The notes beneath the pieces are model-generated. The model worked only from the letters and a program-made list of their open reading frames with translations, was not told the DNA's origin and searched no databases. 64,000 nucleotides of DNA from Kordiimonadales bacterium IMCC3096 (GTDB taxonomy: Bacteria; Pseudomonadota; Alphaproteobacteria; Minwuiales; Minwuiaceae): assembly GCA_016865035.1 (NCBI GenBank), contig CP018227.1, positions 3,754,115 through 3,818,114 of the forward strand. The letters run 5' to 3'. Of the stretch, positions 16,822-24,830 are shown piece by piece. Both the position numbers and the translations under genes were made by a program. Every line of letters begins with the position of its first letter. Within the stretch, counting starts at the first letter, position 1.

Positions 16822-18099
16822 TTACTGGAAGACCGCGCCGGGGTTATCCAGGCTGTCGGAGCCTTCGAACTGGATGGTCTGCAGCTTCAGCGCTGCCACG
16901 ATCCGCTCGATGCTCCGGGTCTGGTCGATCAGGCCGTCGATCGCGGCCTGCACCGTGGCGTTGCCCACCGGATTGCCCTCCGCGATCATCTGGTCATAGG
17001 CCTCGATGGATTCCGCGCGGGCCTTCATGACCGCCATGGACGCAACAGTCGTGTCCAGCCTGGCACGCAGTTCCGCATCCAGTTTCGGGGCGACGTGGGC
17101 CACGACATCCGCCACGGACGGGCCGGAGACCACTGAGCCGTCCACACGGCGATAGTGCCCGGTATAGACATTCCTGATGCCGATTTGATCGAAGTAGTGC
17201 GAGTTGTGCGTGTTGTCGGAGAAGCAGTCGTGCTCCTCCTCCGGGTCATGCAGCATCAGGCCGAGCTTCATCCGCTCACCGGCCAGCTCGCCGTAGGACA
17301 GCGATCCCATGCCGGTCAGGATGACCGAAAGGCCTGCCTGCGGATCCTGCAGCAAGGCCTGGCGTGACGCGCCGTCGGCACCCCAGCTTGCCACCATGTC
17401 CTGCAGATCGCTGATCAGCAGGTCGGTCGCCGCCGTCAGATAGGCGATCCGCCGGTCGCAGTTGCCGCCCGTGCAGTTGGCGAGATCGAAATCCGTGGCG
17501 GGACGCTGCCCGGCACCGGCGCCGGTGCCGTTCAGGTCCTGGCCCCAGAGCAGGAACTCGATGGCGTGATAGCCGGTGGCGACGTTGGATTCGACCTCTT
17601 CCGCCTCATGCAGCGTATCCGACAGCAGGGCAGGGGTGATCAGGGTCGCGTCCACCTGCTGGCCATTGACGGTCAGCATCGGGTTGGCGATCACGTTGCT
17701 GGTGTAGAGACGGTTTTCGCCCGCCGCGTCGCCATAGGACGTGTCGACATAGTCGATCAGCCCCTCATCCAGCGGCCAGGCATTGACCTTGCCTTCCCAG
17801 TCATCGACCGAGGCATTGCCGAAGCGAAAGGCCTCCGTCTGCTGATAGGGGGCGCGTGCGGCCACCCAGGCTGCACGTGCCGCCCCGAGCGAAGCCTCCG
17901 ACGGTTTCGCGATCAGGGCGTTGATCGCGGCGCGCAGGGCCTATGCCGTGGTCAGGGAATCGCTGTAGCCGGCGAGCGCGATGTCGGCATAGGTTCCCAC
18001 CACGGCCTCGGCCGTTGGTGCCTCATCCGCGTTGGCGATGCCGGCGGACAGGCCCATGGCCATTCCGCACAGCAGTCCGGTAGCTCTCGTGAGTCTCAT
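16822..18099 (-). pseudogene. Imelysin (IrpA-like) gene with in-frame amber stop at codon 53
   Basis: Reading from ATG 18099 gives a signal peptide (MRLTRATGLLCGMAMGLSAG) and the start of an imelysin domain. TAG then falls at 17941-17943 (codon 53), after which the same frame continues unbroken to 16822, for 426 codons in all, the usual family length. The post-stop part has the hallmark GYHAIEFLLWGQDL, containing GxHxxE, and normal coding character. The change looks like CAG (Gln) to TAG. No other lesion is seen, so it may be a recent mutation, a sequencing error, or a gene with readthrough or reinitiation. GTG 17865 is the first in-frame restart, but it would lack an export signal. It lies between the barrel protein and the di-haem gene in the iron-type operon. 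Confidence 0.8.
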
Positions 18100-18139
18100 G
18101 TGAGGTTCCTCCTCGGATCAGGTGACGGTCGGCTTGTCG

Positions 18140-19228
18140 TCAGAATTCAATGCCGTAGGTGACGATGGCGCCCAGGGTCTGGGTGCTGATGTTGGCTGCC
18201 GTGGCGCGCTTGTAGCCGACGTCCAGCGTGAAGCCGTTCTCGAAGGCATAGCCGGCGGAAAGCTGCACCTGGTGATCGAAGGTGGAGCCATTGGCACCGT
18301 CCACGTTCACATCCTTGGCGGTACCGGCCAGCGCCACGTTCCACGGGCCGGTCTCGGCCACCAGTGACAGCGTGTAGTAGTTGCGGCTCTCCGCCCCCAG
18401 GCCGCCGGCGTTCCAGAAGCGGACATATTCGGCCATCGGCGTCAGAGTGAGATCGTCACCCAGATCATAGGACCATTCGGCACCGGCGGTGGCCCGCAAC
18501 TCGTCGTCGGCGTTGTTCACGGCCAGACGGGCGAAGCCCACGTGATAGCGCATGCCCTCCATGCCCGGCACGGCCTCACCGTCCAGCGCGACCGCGAAGG
18601 ATTCCGGGAACTCGGTATTGCCCGGTCCGCCTGCCGCCAGGTTGTTGCGGCCCCGGTTGGTGATGAAGGATTCGCTCAGGAAGGTGCGATCCTGGAAGAA
18701 CACGCTGCCCGACAGGACCATGGAGTCACCGACGGCGAAGGCACCGCCCGCGCCGATGAATTCCGACAGTTCCACATCATCGCCCAGCAGGTCGGTGCCA
18801 TAGACACCGCCAGCGGCGTCATAGCCGATGGAGAAGTTGGGGCCGAACTTGCCGCCATGGACTTCCACATCGTCGTTGGCCCAGGTCAGCACCAGCGTGT
18901 CGACAAAGATGCCATGATCCTGGAACACCCGGTCCTCCCGGGGGCCGGGGCCGCGCACCGCCTCCAGCGTCATGCCGGTGGTCAGGGTTAGGTTGGGATT
19001 GAAGTTCAGGTTGATGACCGGCTCGATGACACCGCCAAGCTCGTTCTGTTCGGCATTCGGATCTTCGGACTCGAAGTTGAAGTCGTTCTGGACCTCGAAA
19101 CCGACTTCGCCCGTGATGTTCGGATAGGCTTCATCTTCGGCAAGGGCCGCCAGCGGCATGATCGTGAGGCCGAACGCAGTGGCCATGGCTGCCTGCCTGA
19201 TGCGGGCGTTGTTCGTGAGAGTCGACAT
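18140..19228 (-). CDS. Outer-membrane beta-barrel (porin-like) protein, first gene of iron-type operon
   Basis: This 362-residue protein carries an N-terminal export signal (AAMATAFGLTIMPLAALA) followed by alternating amphipathic strands rich in Gly, Tyr, Phe and Asp. It ends in aromatic YGIEF, the terminal phenylalanine recognised by the outer-membrane assembly machinery. Acidic loops (EDPNAEQNE, DDVELSE) might bind cations. The start is ATG 19228 (MSTLTNNARI); the frame remains open upstream to 19318 without support. It precedes the amber-interrupted imelysin by 40 bases and lies directly downstream of two Fur-like palindromes. A role as outer-membrane entry path for iron in this locus is inference. 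No TonB box or plug domain is seen, so it is not a TonB-dependent receptor. Confidence 0.8.
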   Translation of the reverse strand: MSTLTNNARIRQAAMATAFGLTIMPLAALAEDEAYPNITGEVGFEVQNDFNFESEDPNAEQNELGGVIEPVINLNFNPNLTLTTGMTLEAVRGPGPREDRVFQDHGIFVDTLVLTWANDDVEVHGGKFGPNFSIGYDAAGGVYGTDLLGDDVELSEFIGAGGAFAVGDSMVLSGSVFFQDRTFLSESFITNRGRNNLAAGGPGNTEFPESFAVALDGEAVPGMEGMRYHVGFARLAVNNADDELRATAGAEWSYDLGDDLTLTPMAEYVRFWNAGGLGAESRNYYTLSLVAETGPWNVALAGTAKDVNVDGANGSTFDHQVQLSAGYAFENGFTLDVGYKRATAANISTQTLGAIVTYGIEF

Positions 19229-19318
19229 GTTCAATCCTTTGGAGTCAGCAAGTGGCAACGGATGCTGGCGGCCTTTCGGGCAACCAGCGGAGAATGCGGT
19301 GTCTTTCCCCAACCACAT

Positions 19319-19338
19319 TTGCTAATAATCATTCGCAA
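19319..19338 (-). promoter_or_regulatory. Putative Fur-type operator 1
   Basis: TTGCTAATAATCATTCGCAA is an imperfect palindrome with TTGC/GCAA ends and an AATAATCATT core, close to the Fur consensus core (ATAATNATTAT). It lies about 90 bases upstream of the barrel gene start. Assignment to Fur rather than another iron regulator is inference. Confidence 0.4.
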
Positions 19339-19349
19339 CAAGAAGCTTA

Positions 19350-19368
19350 ATTGAGAATGAGTGTCAAT
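19350..19368 (-). promoter_or_regulatory. Putative Fur-type operator 2
   Basis: ATTGAGAATGAGTGTCAAT is a 19-base site, the length of a Fur box, with ATTGA/TCAAT ends and the GAATGA core common in iron boxes. On the minus strand a TTGACA hexamer sits inside it, so binding would cover the -35 of the barrel-imelysin operon promoter. Confidence 0.45.
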
Positions 19369-19487
19369 AACAAATTTGTGCCGGGCAGCTGCCGCCTGAA
19401 TGCAACGCCCAGGGAGGCAGGGTTTCCCGGCGCTCCTTCCCGATCCCGAGGCAGTCTGCCGGCGGGAAAGGGATGACATGTGCGCAG

Positions 19488-19521
19488 CATCCATAGTTCG
19501 CTGTTAATCGAACTATGGATG
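19488..19521. repeat. Perfect 13-bp inverted repeat with 8-bp spacer (34 bp)
   Basis: CATCCATAGTTCG (19488-19500) and CGAACTATGGATG (19509-19521) are exact reverse complements separated by CTGTTAAT. The 13-8-13 geometry with an asymmetric spacer is that of loxP-type tyrosine recombinase sites, but could equally be a dimeric repressor operator or an RNA hairpin. There is no U-run on either side and no recombinase gene in the window. Confidence 0.85.
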
Positions 19522-19756
19522 TCTGTCAATCGGACCGGCGCGAATGCCAGGCCTGCCATTTCGTCATGTGAACCATGAAGTGCGGGGAAACGGATGCCCG
19601 GAGGGGCGAGGGCAGGCAATCGCGAACCCCGGCTCCGCCGTCCTGCCTGTCACCCCGACATTCCAACCGCGTCGCGTGGCATGTGTCGTGCGCATTGGAT
19701 TCCCCTGCGTCAGCCTGTTAGCTGTCAGTGGTGCGATCCAGGGGAGGCAGGCGCAG

Positions 19757-20899
19757 ATGACACTCAGGCATCCGATGTACACCGAGGAAACGGAGGTCAT
19801 CCGCGACCAGATCCGTCGCTTCATCGATCGCGAGATCGAACCGAACGGCGAACGCTGGGAGGAGGAAGGCACCTTCCCGCGAGAGCTCTACGTGAAGGCC
19901 GGCGAGGCCGGCATTCTGGGCCTCGGCTTTCCGGAGGAGTACGGCGGTGCCGGTGGTGGCATCGATTACTACTGTCTGGCGCGGGAGGAGATGGCGGCCT
20001 CAGGCTTCGGCGGCATCCGCGTCAGCCTGATGGCGCATGGTATCGGCCTGCCGCCGGTGCTGAAGCTCGGCTCGGAAGAGCTTAAGCGTCGAGTCGCGCC
20101 CCGGGTACTCAGCGGGGAGAAGATCATCTGCCTCGCCATCTCGGAGCCCAACGGCGGGTCCGACGTCGCCAACATCCGCACCACCGCGCGCCGGGACGGC
20201 GACCACTATGTCGTCAACGGGGAGAAGGCCTTCATCTCCAACGGCGTCCGTGCCGATTACCTGTCCGTTGCCGTCCGCACGGGCGGGGAGGGGATGGGCG
20301 GCATCTCCCTGCTGCTGATCGCGGGGGACACGCCGGGCGTCAGCCGCACCAACATGCGCAAGAGCGGCTGGTGGACCTCCGACACCGGCCACATCATCTT
20401 CGACGATGTACGGGTGCCGGCCGGCAACCTGCTGGGGCAGGAGAACGCGGGTTTCCGCGGCATCATGAACAACTTCAATCTGGAACGCCTCGGCATCGCT
20501 GCCACCCAGATCGGCGTCAGCCGCTGCGCCTACCGGGAGGCGGTGCGCTACGCCCACGAACGCATGACCTTCGGCAAGCACCTGGCCGAGTTCCAGGTGG
20601 TGCGCCACAAGCTGGTGGACATGGCGGTGCGGCTGCAGGCCATGGAATCCCAGATGGACAGCCTGATCTGGCGCGTGATGCAGGGCGACCCCTGCATCGC
20701 CGAGATCGCCATGCTGAAGGTCTATTGCGGCGAGGCCCACGAATGGATCGCCGCCGAAGCCGCCCAGATCTTCGGCGGCGCCAGCCTGCTGCGCGGCCAC
20801 AAGGTCGAACGCATCTTCCGCGAATCCAAGATCCTCACCATCGGCGGCGGCAGCACGGAAGTCATGAAGGACCTGGCGAGCCGGCAGTTGGGGTGGTGA
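19757..20899 (+). CDS. Acyl-CoA dehydrogenase
   Basis: This 380-residue FAD enzyme oxidises acyl-CoA thioesters to 2-enoyl-CoA and passes electrons to ETF. All family landmarks are present: the N-terminal helical domain, CLAISEPNGGSD (FAD/substrate signature 1, about residue 130), the HYVVNGEKAFISNGVRADY beta-domain, RMTFGKHLAEFQVVRHKLVDM, and the C-terminal QIFGGASLLRGHKVERIFRESKILTIGGGSTEVM (signature 2). The start is ATG 19757, preceded by GGGGAGGCAGG; in-frame upstream sequence to 19544 has no coding signs. It stands alone, divergent from the iron-type operon, with the IS remnant immediately downstream. Substrate chain length cannot be assigned. Confidence 0.95.
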   Translation: MTLRHPMYTEETEVIRDQIRRFIDREIEPNGERWEEEGTFPRELYVKAGEAGILGLGFPEEYGGAGGGIDYYCLAREEMAASGFGGIRVSLMAHGIGLPPVLKLGSEELKRRVAPRVLSGEKIICLAISEPNGGSDVANIRTTARRDGDHYVVNGEKAFISNGVRADYLSVAVRTGGEGMGGISLLLIAGDTPGVSRTNMRKSGWWTSDTGHIIFDDVRVPAGNLLGQENAGFRGIMNNFNLERLGIAATQIGVSRCAYREAVRYAHERMTFGKHLAEFQVVRHKLVDMAVRLQAMESQMDSLIWRVMQGDPCIAEIAMLKVYCGEAHEWIAAEAAQIFGGASLLRGHKVERIFRESKILTIGGGSTEVMKDLASRQLGW

Positions 20900-20931
20900 A
20901 GGGGGGGGTAAAGGCCGCGCTGGATTAGTAT

Positions 20932-21784
20932 CTAGGGCTGAGACTCAATCACAGCCGGAATGCAACGAGGACGGCAATGGCGACAGCGGAGAGGAAGTTT
21001 CTCGCCAGCTTGTCTTAGGGGGTGTGGACGCGCCGGAAGTCCTTGATGCGGCAGAAGGCATTCTCGATCAGATGGCGCTCTCGGTAGCGTTGCTTGTCAT
21101 AGACGATCTTTCGCTTCCTGTTGATGCGTCCTGGCATGATGGGAATTACGCCGCTTTGGCGAAGCTCTCTTCGGATCGCGTTGGCGTCGTAGCCCTTGTC
21201 GGCCAGCAGCCTCCGGGCGCCTGCCAATCTGTTGAAGAGTAACCGCGCCGCCTTCGCATCCGAGACATTTCCAGCCGTCAGCTCGAAGGCATAGGGGCGG
21301 CCTATTGTGTCTGTGAGCGCGTGGACCTTCGTCGTCTGACCACCTCGTGAAGGCCCGATCGCCTGCGACCTTGCCCCCTTTTCCGCCGTGGGCCGAACGA
21401 TGCGCCTTGATGTAAGTGCTATAATGGCGCTCGAAGTCGACACCGCGCCAGTCGCGGCCAGGGCCTCCGTCAGGTCCGTCCAGAAGCGGCGGCGTGGCCA
21501 ATGATCGAAGAGATTGTAGATCGTCGTCGAAGGACCGTACTCGGCAGGGCAGTCACACTAGCGGCAACCCGTCTTCAGAACATGAATGATCCCGGAGATC
21601 GCACGGCGATCATCGACGCGCCTCGCACCAGGCTGGCTTTTCGGCACGTGCGGCTCAATCGCCGCCCATTGCGCATCCTCAAGCCAAAAAAGTCGGGCCA
21701 TCCCAATCCTGCAGAGCGAAACATGTACATAGAGAAACAGCCCGTTCCCGCAACTTCAATGCGTTGATTGGGCTTAGACCCTAG
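20932..21784 (-). mobile_element. Decayed IS5-family (IS427-type) insertion sequence
   Basis: An element of about 853 bases is bounded by CTAG on both sides (20932-20935 and 21781-21784), the typical target of this group. The ends are imperfect inverted repeats: left CTAGGGCTGAGACTCAATCA against right, read inward, CTAGGGTCTAAGCCCAATCA. It contains one degenerate transposase on the minus strand. It lies between the acyl-CoA dehydrogenase and the FAD oxidoreductase gene and interrupts neither. Confidence 0.85.
20949..21701 (-). pseudogene. IS5-family transposase, inactivated
   Basis: Conceptual translation from ATG 21701 gives an IS5/IS427-type start (MARLFWLEDAQWAAIEPHVP). The C-terminal DDE region follows: SRGGQTTKVHALTDTIGRP, LLADKGYDANAIR and the RYRERHLIENAFCRIKDFRR signature with the catalytic Glu. 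Inactivating changes are TAG in place of a Trp codon at codon 48 (21558-21560) and TAA near the C-terminus (21015-21017). A pair of compensating frameshifts also lies around 21380-21450, where the conserved DFERHYSTYIKAHRSAHGGKGG segment reads in a different frame. It is not functional as it stands. Confidence 0.88.
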
Positions 21785-21859
21785 ATGATTCTGGTCAGCA
21801 TCTTTCCCCTGACGAAATCGGACTGGACTTGGCTATGGCGGGCACCGCAATCCCCACCC

Positions 21860-23221
21860 TCAACCCATCCGCACCCCCTGCCGCCTCAACTCCCGCTGCA
21901 CATCCACCACATCCATCTCCGCCACCGCCCGGTCCTGCTTTACCGACAGGGCGGCGCCGACGCCGGCGGCCTGGCCGGTGACGGTGCAGCACATCATGTT
22001 TCTGGTGGCGGCGTGGCTGATGCGGTCGCCGCCGGTGGCGCGGCCGGCGACAAGCAGGTTGCTGACCTGCTTCGGCACGATGGTGCGCCAGGGCACCTGG
22101 AAGTAGCGGCCCGTGGTGGGCAGGATCAGCAGGCCGTAGCCGTCGATGAATTCGGGGAAGATTCCGATACTGTCCTCGAACCGGCCCTGATCGCGCACAT
22201 CCATCTCGGTCATGTTGTAGCGGGCGTCGATCTTGCGGGTGTCGCGCACGCCCAGCGTCATGCCGAAATTGCGCAGCTTCGCGGTCTCGCAGCCGGGGTG
22301 GTGGCGGCGCATGGCTTCCACGGCCAGCATGGCCTGACGCCGACCCTCGATCTCGAACCGGGTCAGGTCGTCGGGGTCGGTCCCGTCGCAGCCGTCCAGG
22401 TGGACCAGGTTCAGATAGGTCAGGTCGCCGGTGTCATAGATGGCCCCCCAGGTGCCCGCGATGGTCGAGAGGTTCTGTGGGATAAGCCCCTCCTGAATGG
22501 CAAGCTGGAACGGTTTCTTGAGAAAGGGGGAGAACATCCCGTCCTCCTTCCCCGTGGTCTCGACGGTCCATTCGCCGCTGTCCCAGTCGCGGTAGGTGAG
22601 GGGGTTGGCGCGAATCTCCTCCAGGAACTTCGCCCGGTCCACACCGGACATGGAGAACATGACGGAAGCTGCCATCAGATCCTCCCGCGCCGCCTTGTGC
22701 GTCGGGGCGCCGGCGCGATGGGCCACGTCGGCGTCCCCCGTGGCGTCGATGACCCGTTTCGCCAAGATGGCCTCCCGCCCGGCCTTGCTCTCCGTGATGA
22801 TGCCCCGGATGGCCGTGCCTTCCATGATGGGGGCGACGAACTGGCGGTGCAGCATCGGGGTGATCCCGGCTTCCTCCACCAGCCGGTCGGCAACGACCTT
22901 GAAGCCTTCGGCATCCAGCGCGTGACTGTCGGACTGGGGTTCGGGCGTGGCGGCCCCCATCTCGATAGCACGGGCCTCGAACTCGCGCCCGACTCCCTCC
23001 GTATCGACGGTCTTCTCGTGGCGGTACCAGGCGAAGCCCTCGACCCCGACCGCCGTGATGTTGCCCCCGAAGCAGCCGAAGCGTTCGACCAGTGTCACCG
23101 CGACGCCCGCCCGCGCCGCCCCCAGCGCGGCGGCGAGACCACCGGGCCCGGAGCCGACGACCAGAACATCGGTCTCATGGATGACGTCGATCTGGCGGGC
23201 GGGTTCGGTGATCTGTTTCAC
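21860..23221 (-). CDS. FAD-dependent oxidoreductase
   Basis: A flavoprotein of about 453 residues opening with a Rossmann dinucleotide-binding motif (DVLVVGSGPGGLAAALGAARAG, then VTLVERFGCFGGN). It ends in a second FAD contact region (NLLVAGRATGGDRISHAATRNMMCCTVTGQAAG), the arrangement of the FAD_oxidored family of GidA/thioredoxin reductase-like enzymes. A KRVIDATGDADVAHRAGAP motif is typical of that family. The substrate is unknown. The start is uncertain: GTG 23221 is chosen because it falls just before the conserved region and after the stop of the upstream carboxyltransferase gene, whereas the frame is open to 23359 within that gene. It probably forms an operon with the carboxyltransferase and the MFS transporter upstream. 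Confidence 0.85.
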   Translation of the reverse strand: MKQITEPARQIDVIHETDVLVVGSGPGGLAAALGAARAGVAVTLVERFGCFGGNITAVGVEGFAWYRHEKTVDTEGVGREFEARAIEMGAATPEPQSDSHALDAEGFKVVADRLVEEAGITPMLHRQFVAPIMEGTAIRGIITESKAGREAILAKRVIDATGDADVAHRAGAPTHKAAREDLMAASVMFSMSGVDRAKFLEEIRANPLTYRDWDSGEWTVETTGKEDGMFSPFLKKPFQLAIQEGLIPQNLSTIAGTWGAIYDTGDLTYLNLVHLDGCDGTDPDDLTRFEIEGRRQAMLAVEAMRRHHPGCETAKLRNFGMTLGVRDTRKIDARYNMTEMDVRDQGRFEDSIGIFPEFIDGYGLLILPTTGRYFQVPWRTIVPKQVSNLLVAGRATGGDRISHAATRNMMCCTVTGQAAGVGAALSVKQDRAVAEMDVVDVQRELRRQGVRMG

Positions 23222-23237
23222 GGGCAGGGTCCAGCGG

Positions 23238-24800
23238 TCAGATGGGGCTGATGGCGCGTTTCTTCGGTGGCCCGCCCTCATGCGGGCGCAGCGGTGCGTG
23301 GCGCAGCGCGTCGGCGAGCACGGCGCGGGTATCGCGCGGATCAATGACGTCATCAACACCGAAGTGTTCCGCCGCGCGCAGCGGTGTCAGGTTGCGGCGG
23401 ATGTCGGCCTCCAGCTCCGCCTTGCGCGCCGCCGGGTCGGGCGCATTCTGCCAGTCGCGGGCATAGGCGACGTTCAGCGCGGTCTCGATCGACATGGCGC
23501 AGAGCTCAGATGTCGGCCAGGCCCAGGTGCCGTCCGCCTTGAAGCCGCGCCCGCCGTTCATGGCGTAGTACCCGGCCCCGTAGCCCTTGCGCACCATCAC
23601 CGAATAGCGCGGTACCGTCGCGACACCCAGTTCGTAGAGCATCTTGGCGGAGCGCAGACCCAGCGTGGTCTTCTCCGCGCCCGAGCCGACGAAGATGCCC
23701 GGCATGTCGATGAAGTAGAACAGCGGCAGGCCGAAGGCGTCGGCGATGGCAATGTGGCGTGCGGCCTTCTCCGCCGCCTTGGCGTCCAGCATCCCGGCGA
23801 GGAACATCGGATTGTTGCCGATGATGGCGACCGGTCGCCCCTCCAGCCGCGCTAAGGCGGTGACCATGTTGCGGGCATGGGTCGGCTTGGTCTCGAAGAC
23901 ACTGCCCTGGTCGAAGATCAGTTCCACGGCCTTGCGCATGTCGTAGGCGCGGCGCGGGTTGTCGGGCACCAGGGTCGCCAGCGCTTCCGCCCGGCGGTCC
24001 ACGGGATCATCGCAGGGCCGCACGGGCGGCGCTTCACCGGCGTTGCGGGGCAGGAAGTCCAGATAGCGCCGGATCGCCGCGAAACAGTCTTCCTCCGTAT
24101 CCGGTGCCATGTCGGCGACACCCTGGGCATCCGCCTGCGTTGCCGCGCCGCCCAGTGTCTCGGTATCGATCTCCTCCCCCGTCGCAGCCCGCACGAGTGC
24201 CGGGCCGCCGATGCCCATCTGGGCGTGGCCCCGCCGCATGATGCGGAAATCGGCGAAGGCGGCCATGTTGGTCGGCCCGGCATAGCCCGGACCCAGGATG
24301 GCGGTGGCGATGGGTACCCAGCCCGACAGGCGCGACATGTGCCAGAAGATCGGACCGGCGGAGGCAAAGTGCCGGGAATCGAGGCCGTCCTGGATGCGGT
24401 GACCCGCGCCTTCCTGCAGCCAGATGACCGGCAGGCCGTATTTCTCCGCCCGTGTCAGCAGGTGCTCCACCTTGGCGCCGCCGACCACGCCGACCGAGCC
24501 GCCCAGCACCGTGAAGTCATCGGAGATGATGCAGACCGGGCGACCGTCCACCGTGCCGGTGCCGGTGACGACACCATCGGCAGGGGCGTCGAGGGTGCTG
24601 GTCAGCTCGGTGTCGCGCATCGGCTCCACCAGCTGTCCCAGTTCCCGGAAGCTGCCGGGGTCCAGCATGGCCGTGATGCGTTCCCGCGCCGTCAGCTTTC
24701 CGCGTGCGCGCTGCTTTGCGACCGCGGCTTCCCGCCCGGCATCGGAGACCGCATGCCGTTTCGCGGCGACCCGTTGCAGATGTTCCTCGGTGATGCCCAC
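23238..24800 (-). CDS. Acyl-CoA carboxylase carboxyltransferase (beta) subunit
   Basis: This 520-residue carboxyltransferase of the propionyl/methylcrotonyl-CoA carboxylase type transfers the carboxyl group from carboxybiotin to an acyl-CoA. The two crotonase-like halves are visible. The N-terminal half has RGKLTARERITAMLDPGSF, VCIISDDFTVLGGSVG and the acyl-CoA oxyanion region PGYAGPTNMAAF; the C-terminal half has PVAIIGNNPMFLAGMLD, FIDMPGIFVGSGAEKTTL and RKGYGAGYYAMNG. No biotin carboxylase/BCCP subunit is encoded nearby, so its partner must be elsewhere or it works differently. The start is GTG 24800 with GGGGAGGAAG upstream. It precedes the FAD oxidoreductase gene by 16 bases and follows the MFS gene by 30. 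Confidence 0.9.
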   Translation of the reverse strand: MGITEEHLQRVAAKRHAVSDAGREAAVAKQRARGKLTARERITAMLDPGSFRELGQLVEPMRDTELTSTLDAPADGVVTGTGTVDGRPVCIISDDFTVLGGSVGVVGGAKVEHLLTRAEKYGLPVIWLQEGAGHRIQDGLDSRHFASAGPIFWHMSRLSGWVPIATAILGPGYAGPTNMAAFADFRIMRRGHAQMGIGGPALVRAATGEEIDTETLGGAATQADAQGVADMAPDTEEDCFAAIRRYLDFLPRNAGEAPPVRPCDDPVDRRAEALATLVPDNPRRAYDMRKAVELIFDQGSVFETKPTHARNMVTALARLEGRPVAIIGNNPMFLAGMLDAKAAEKAARHIAIADAFGLPLFYFIDMPGIFVGSGAEKTTLGLRSAKMLYELGVATVPRYSVMVRKGYGAGYYAMNGGRGFKADGTWAWPTSELCAMSIETALNVAYARDWQNAPDPAARKAELEADIRRNLTPLRAAEHFGVDDVIDPRDTRAVLADALRHAPLRPHEGGPPKKRAISPI

Positions 24801-24830
24801 GTCGTACTTCCTCCCCAGGAATTGAAACCT

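Larger units (their letters stand above)
19229..19756. other. 528-base intergenic region with iron-type operators and a 13-8-13 palindrome
   Basis: This is the longest non-coding stretch apart from the IS remnant. The part next to the barrel gene is AT-rich and carries two Fur-like palindromes (19319-19338 and 19350-19368) and a TTGACA on the minus strand near 19363-19368. The middle has no recognisable element until the perfect palindrome at 19488-19521. The remainder should hold the promoter of the plus-strand acyl-CoA dehydrogenase, but I see no convincing hexamers. No ORF with coding character is present. Confidence 0.7.

Noticed and set aside
17941-17943. Amber codon as a recoded (pyrrolysine-type) site
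   Set aside because: No pyl genes are present and TAG ends other genes normally; a nonsense mutation or error is simpler.
19544-19756. N-terminal extension of the acyl-CoA dehydrogenase from 19544
   Set aside because: No coding signs and no family match; ATG 19757 has a good ribosome-binding site and fits the family start.
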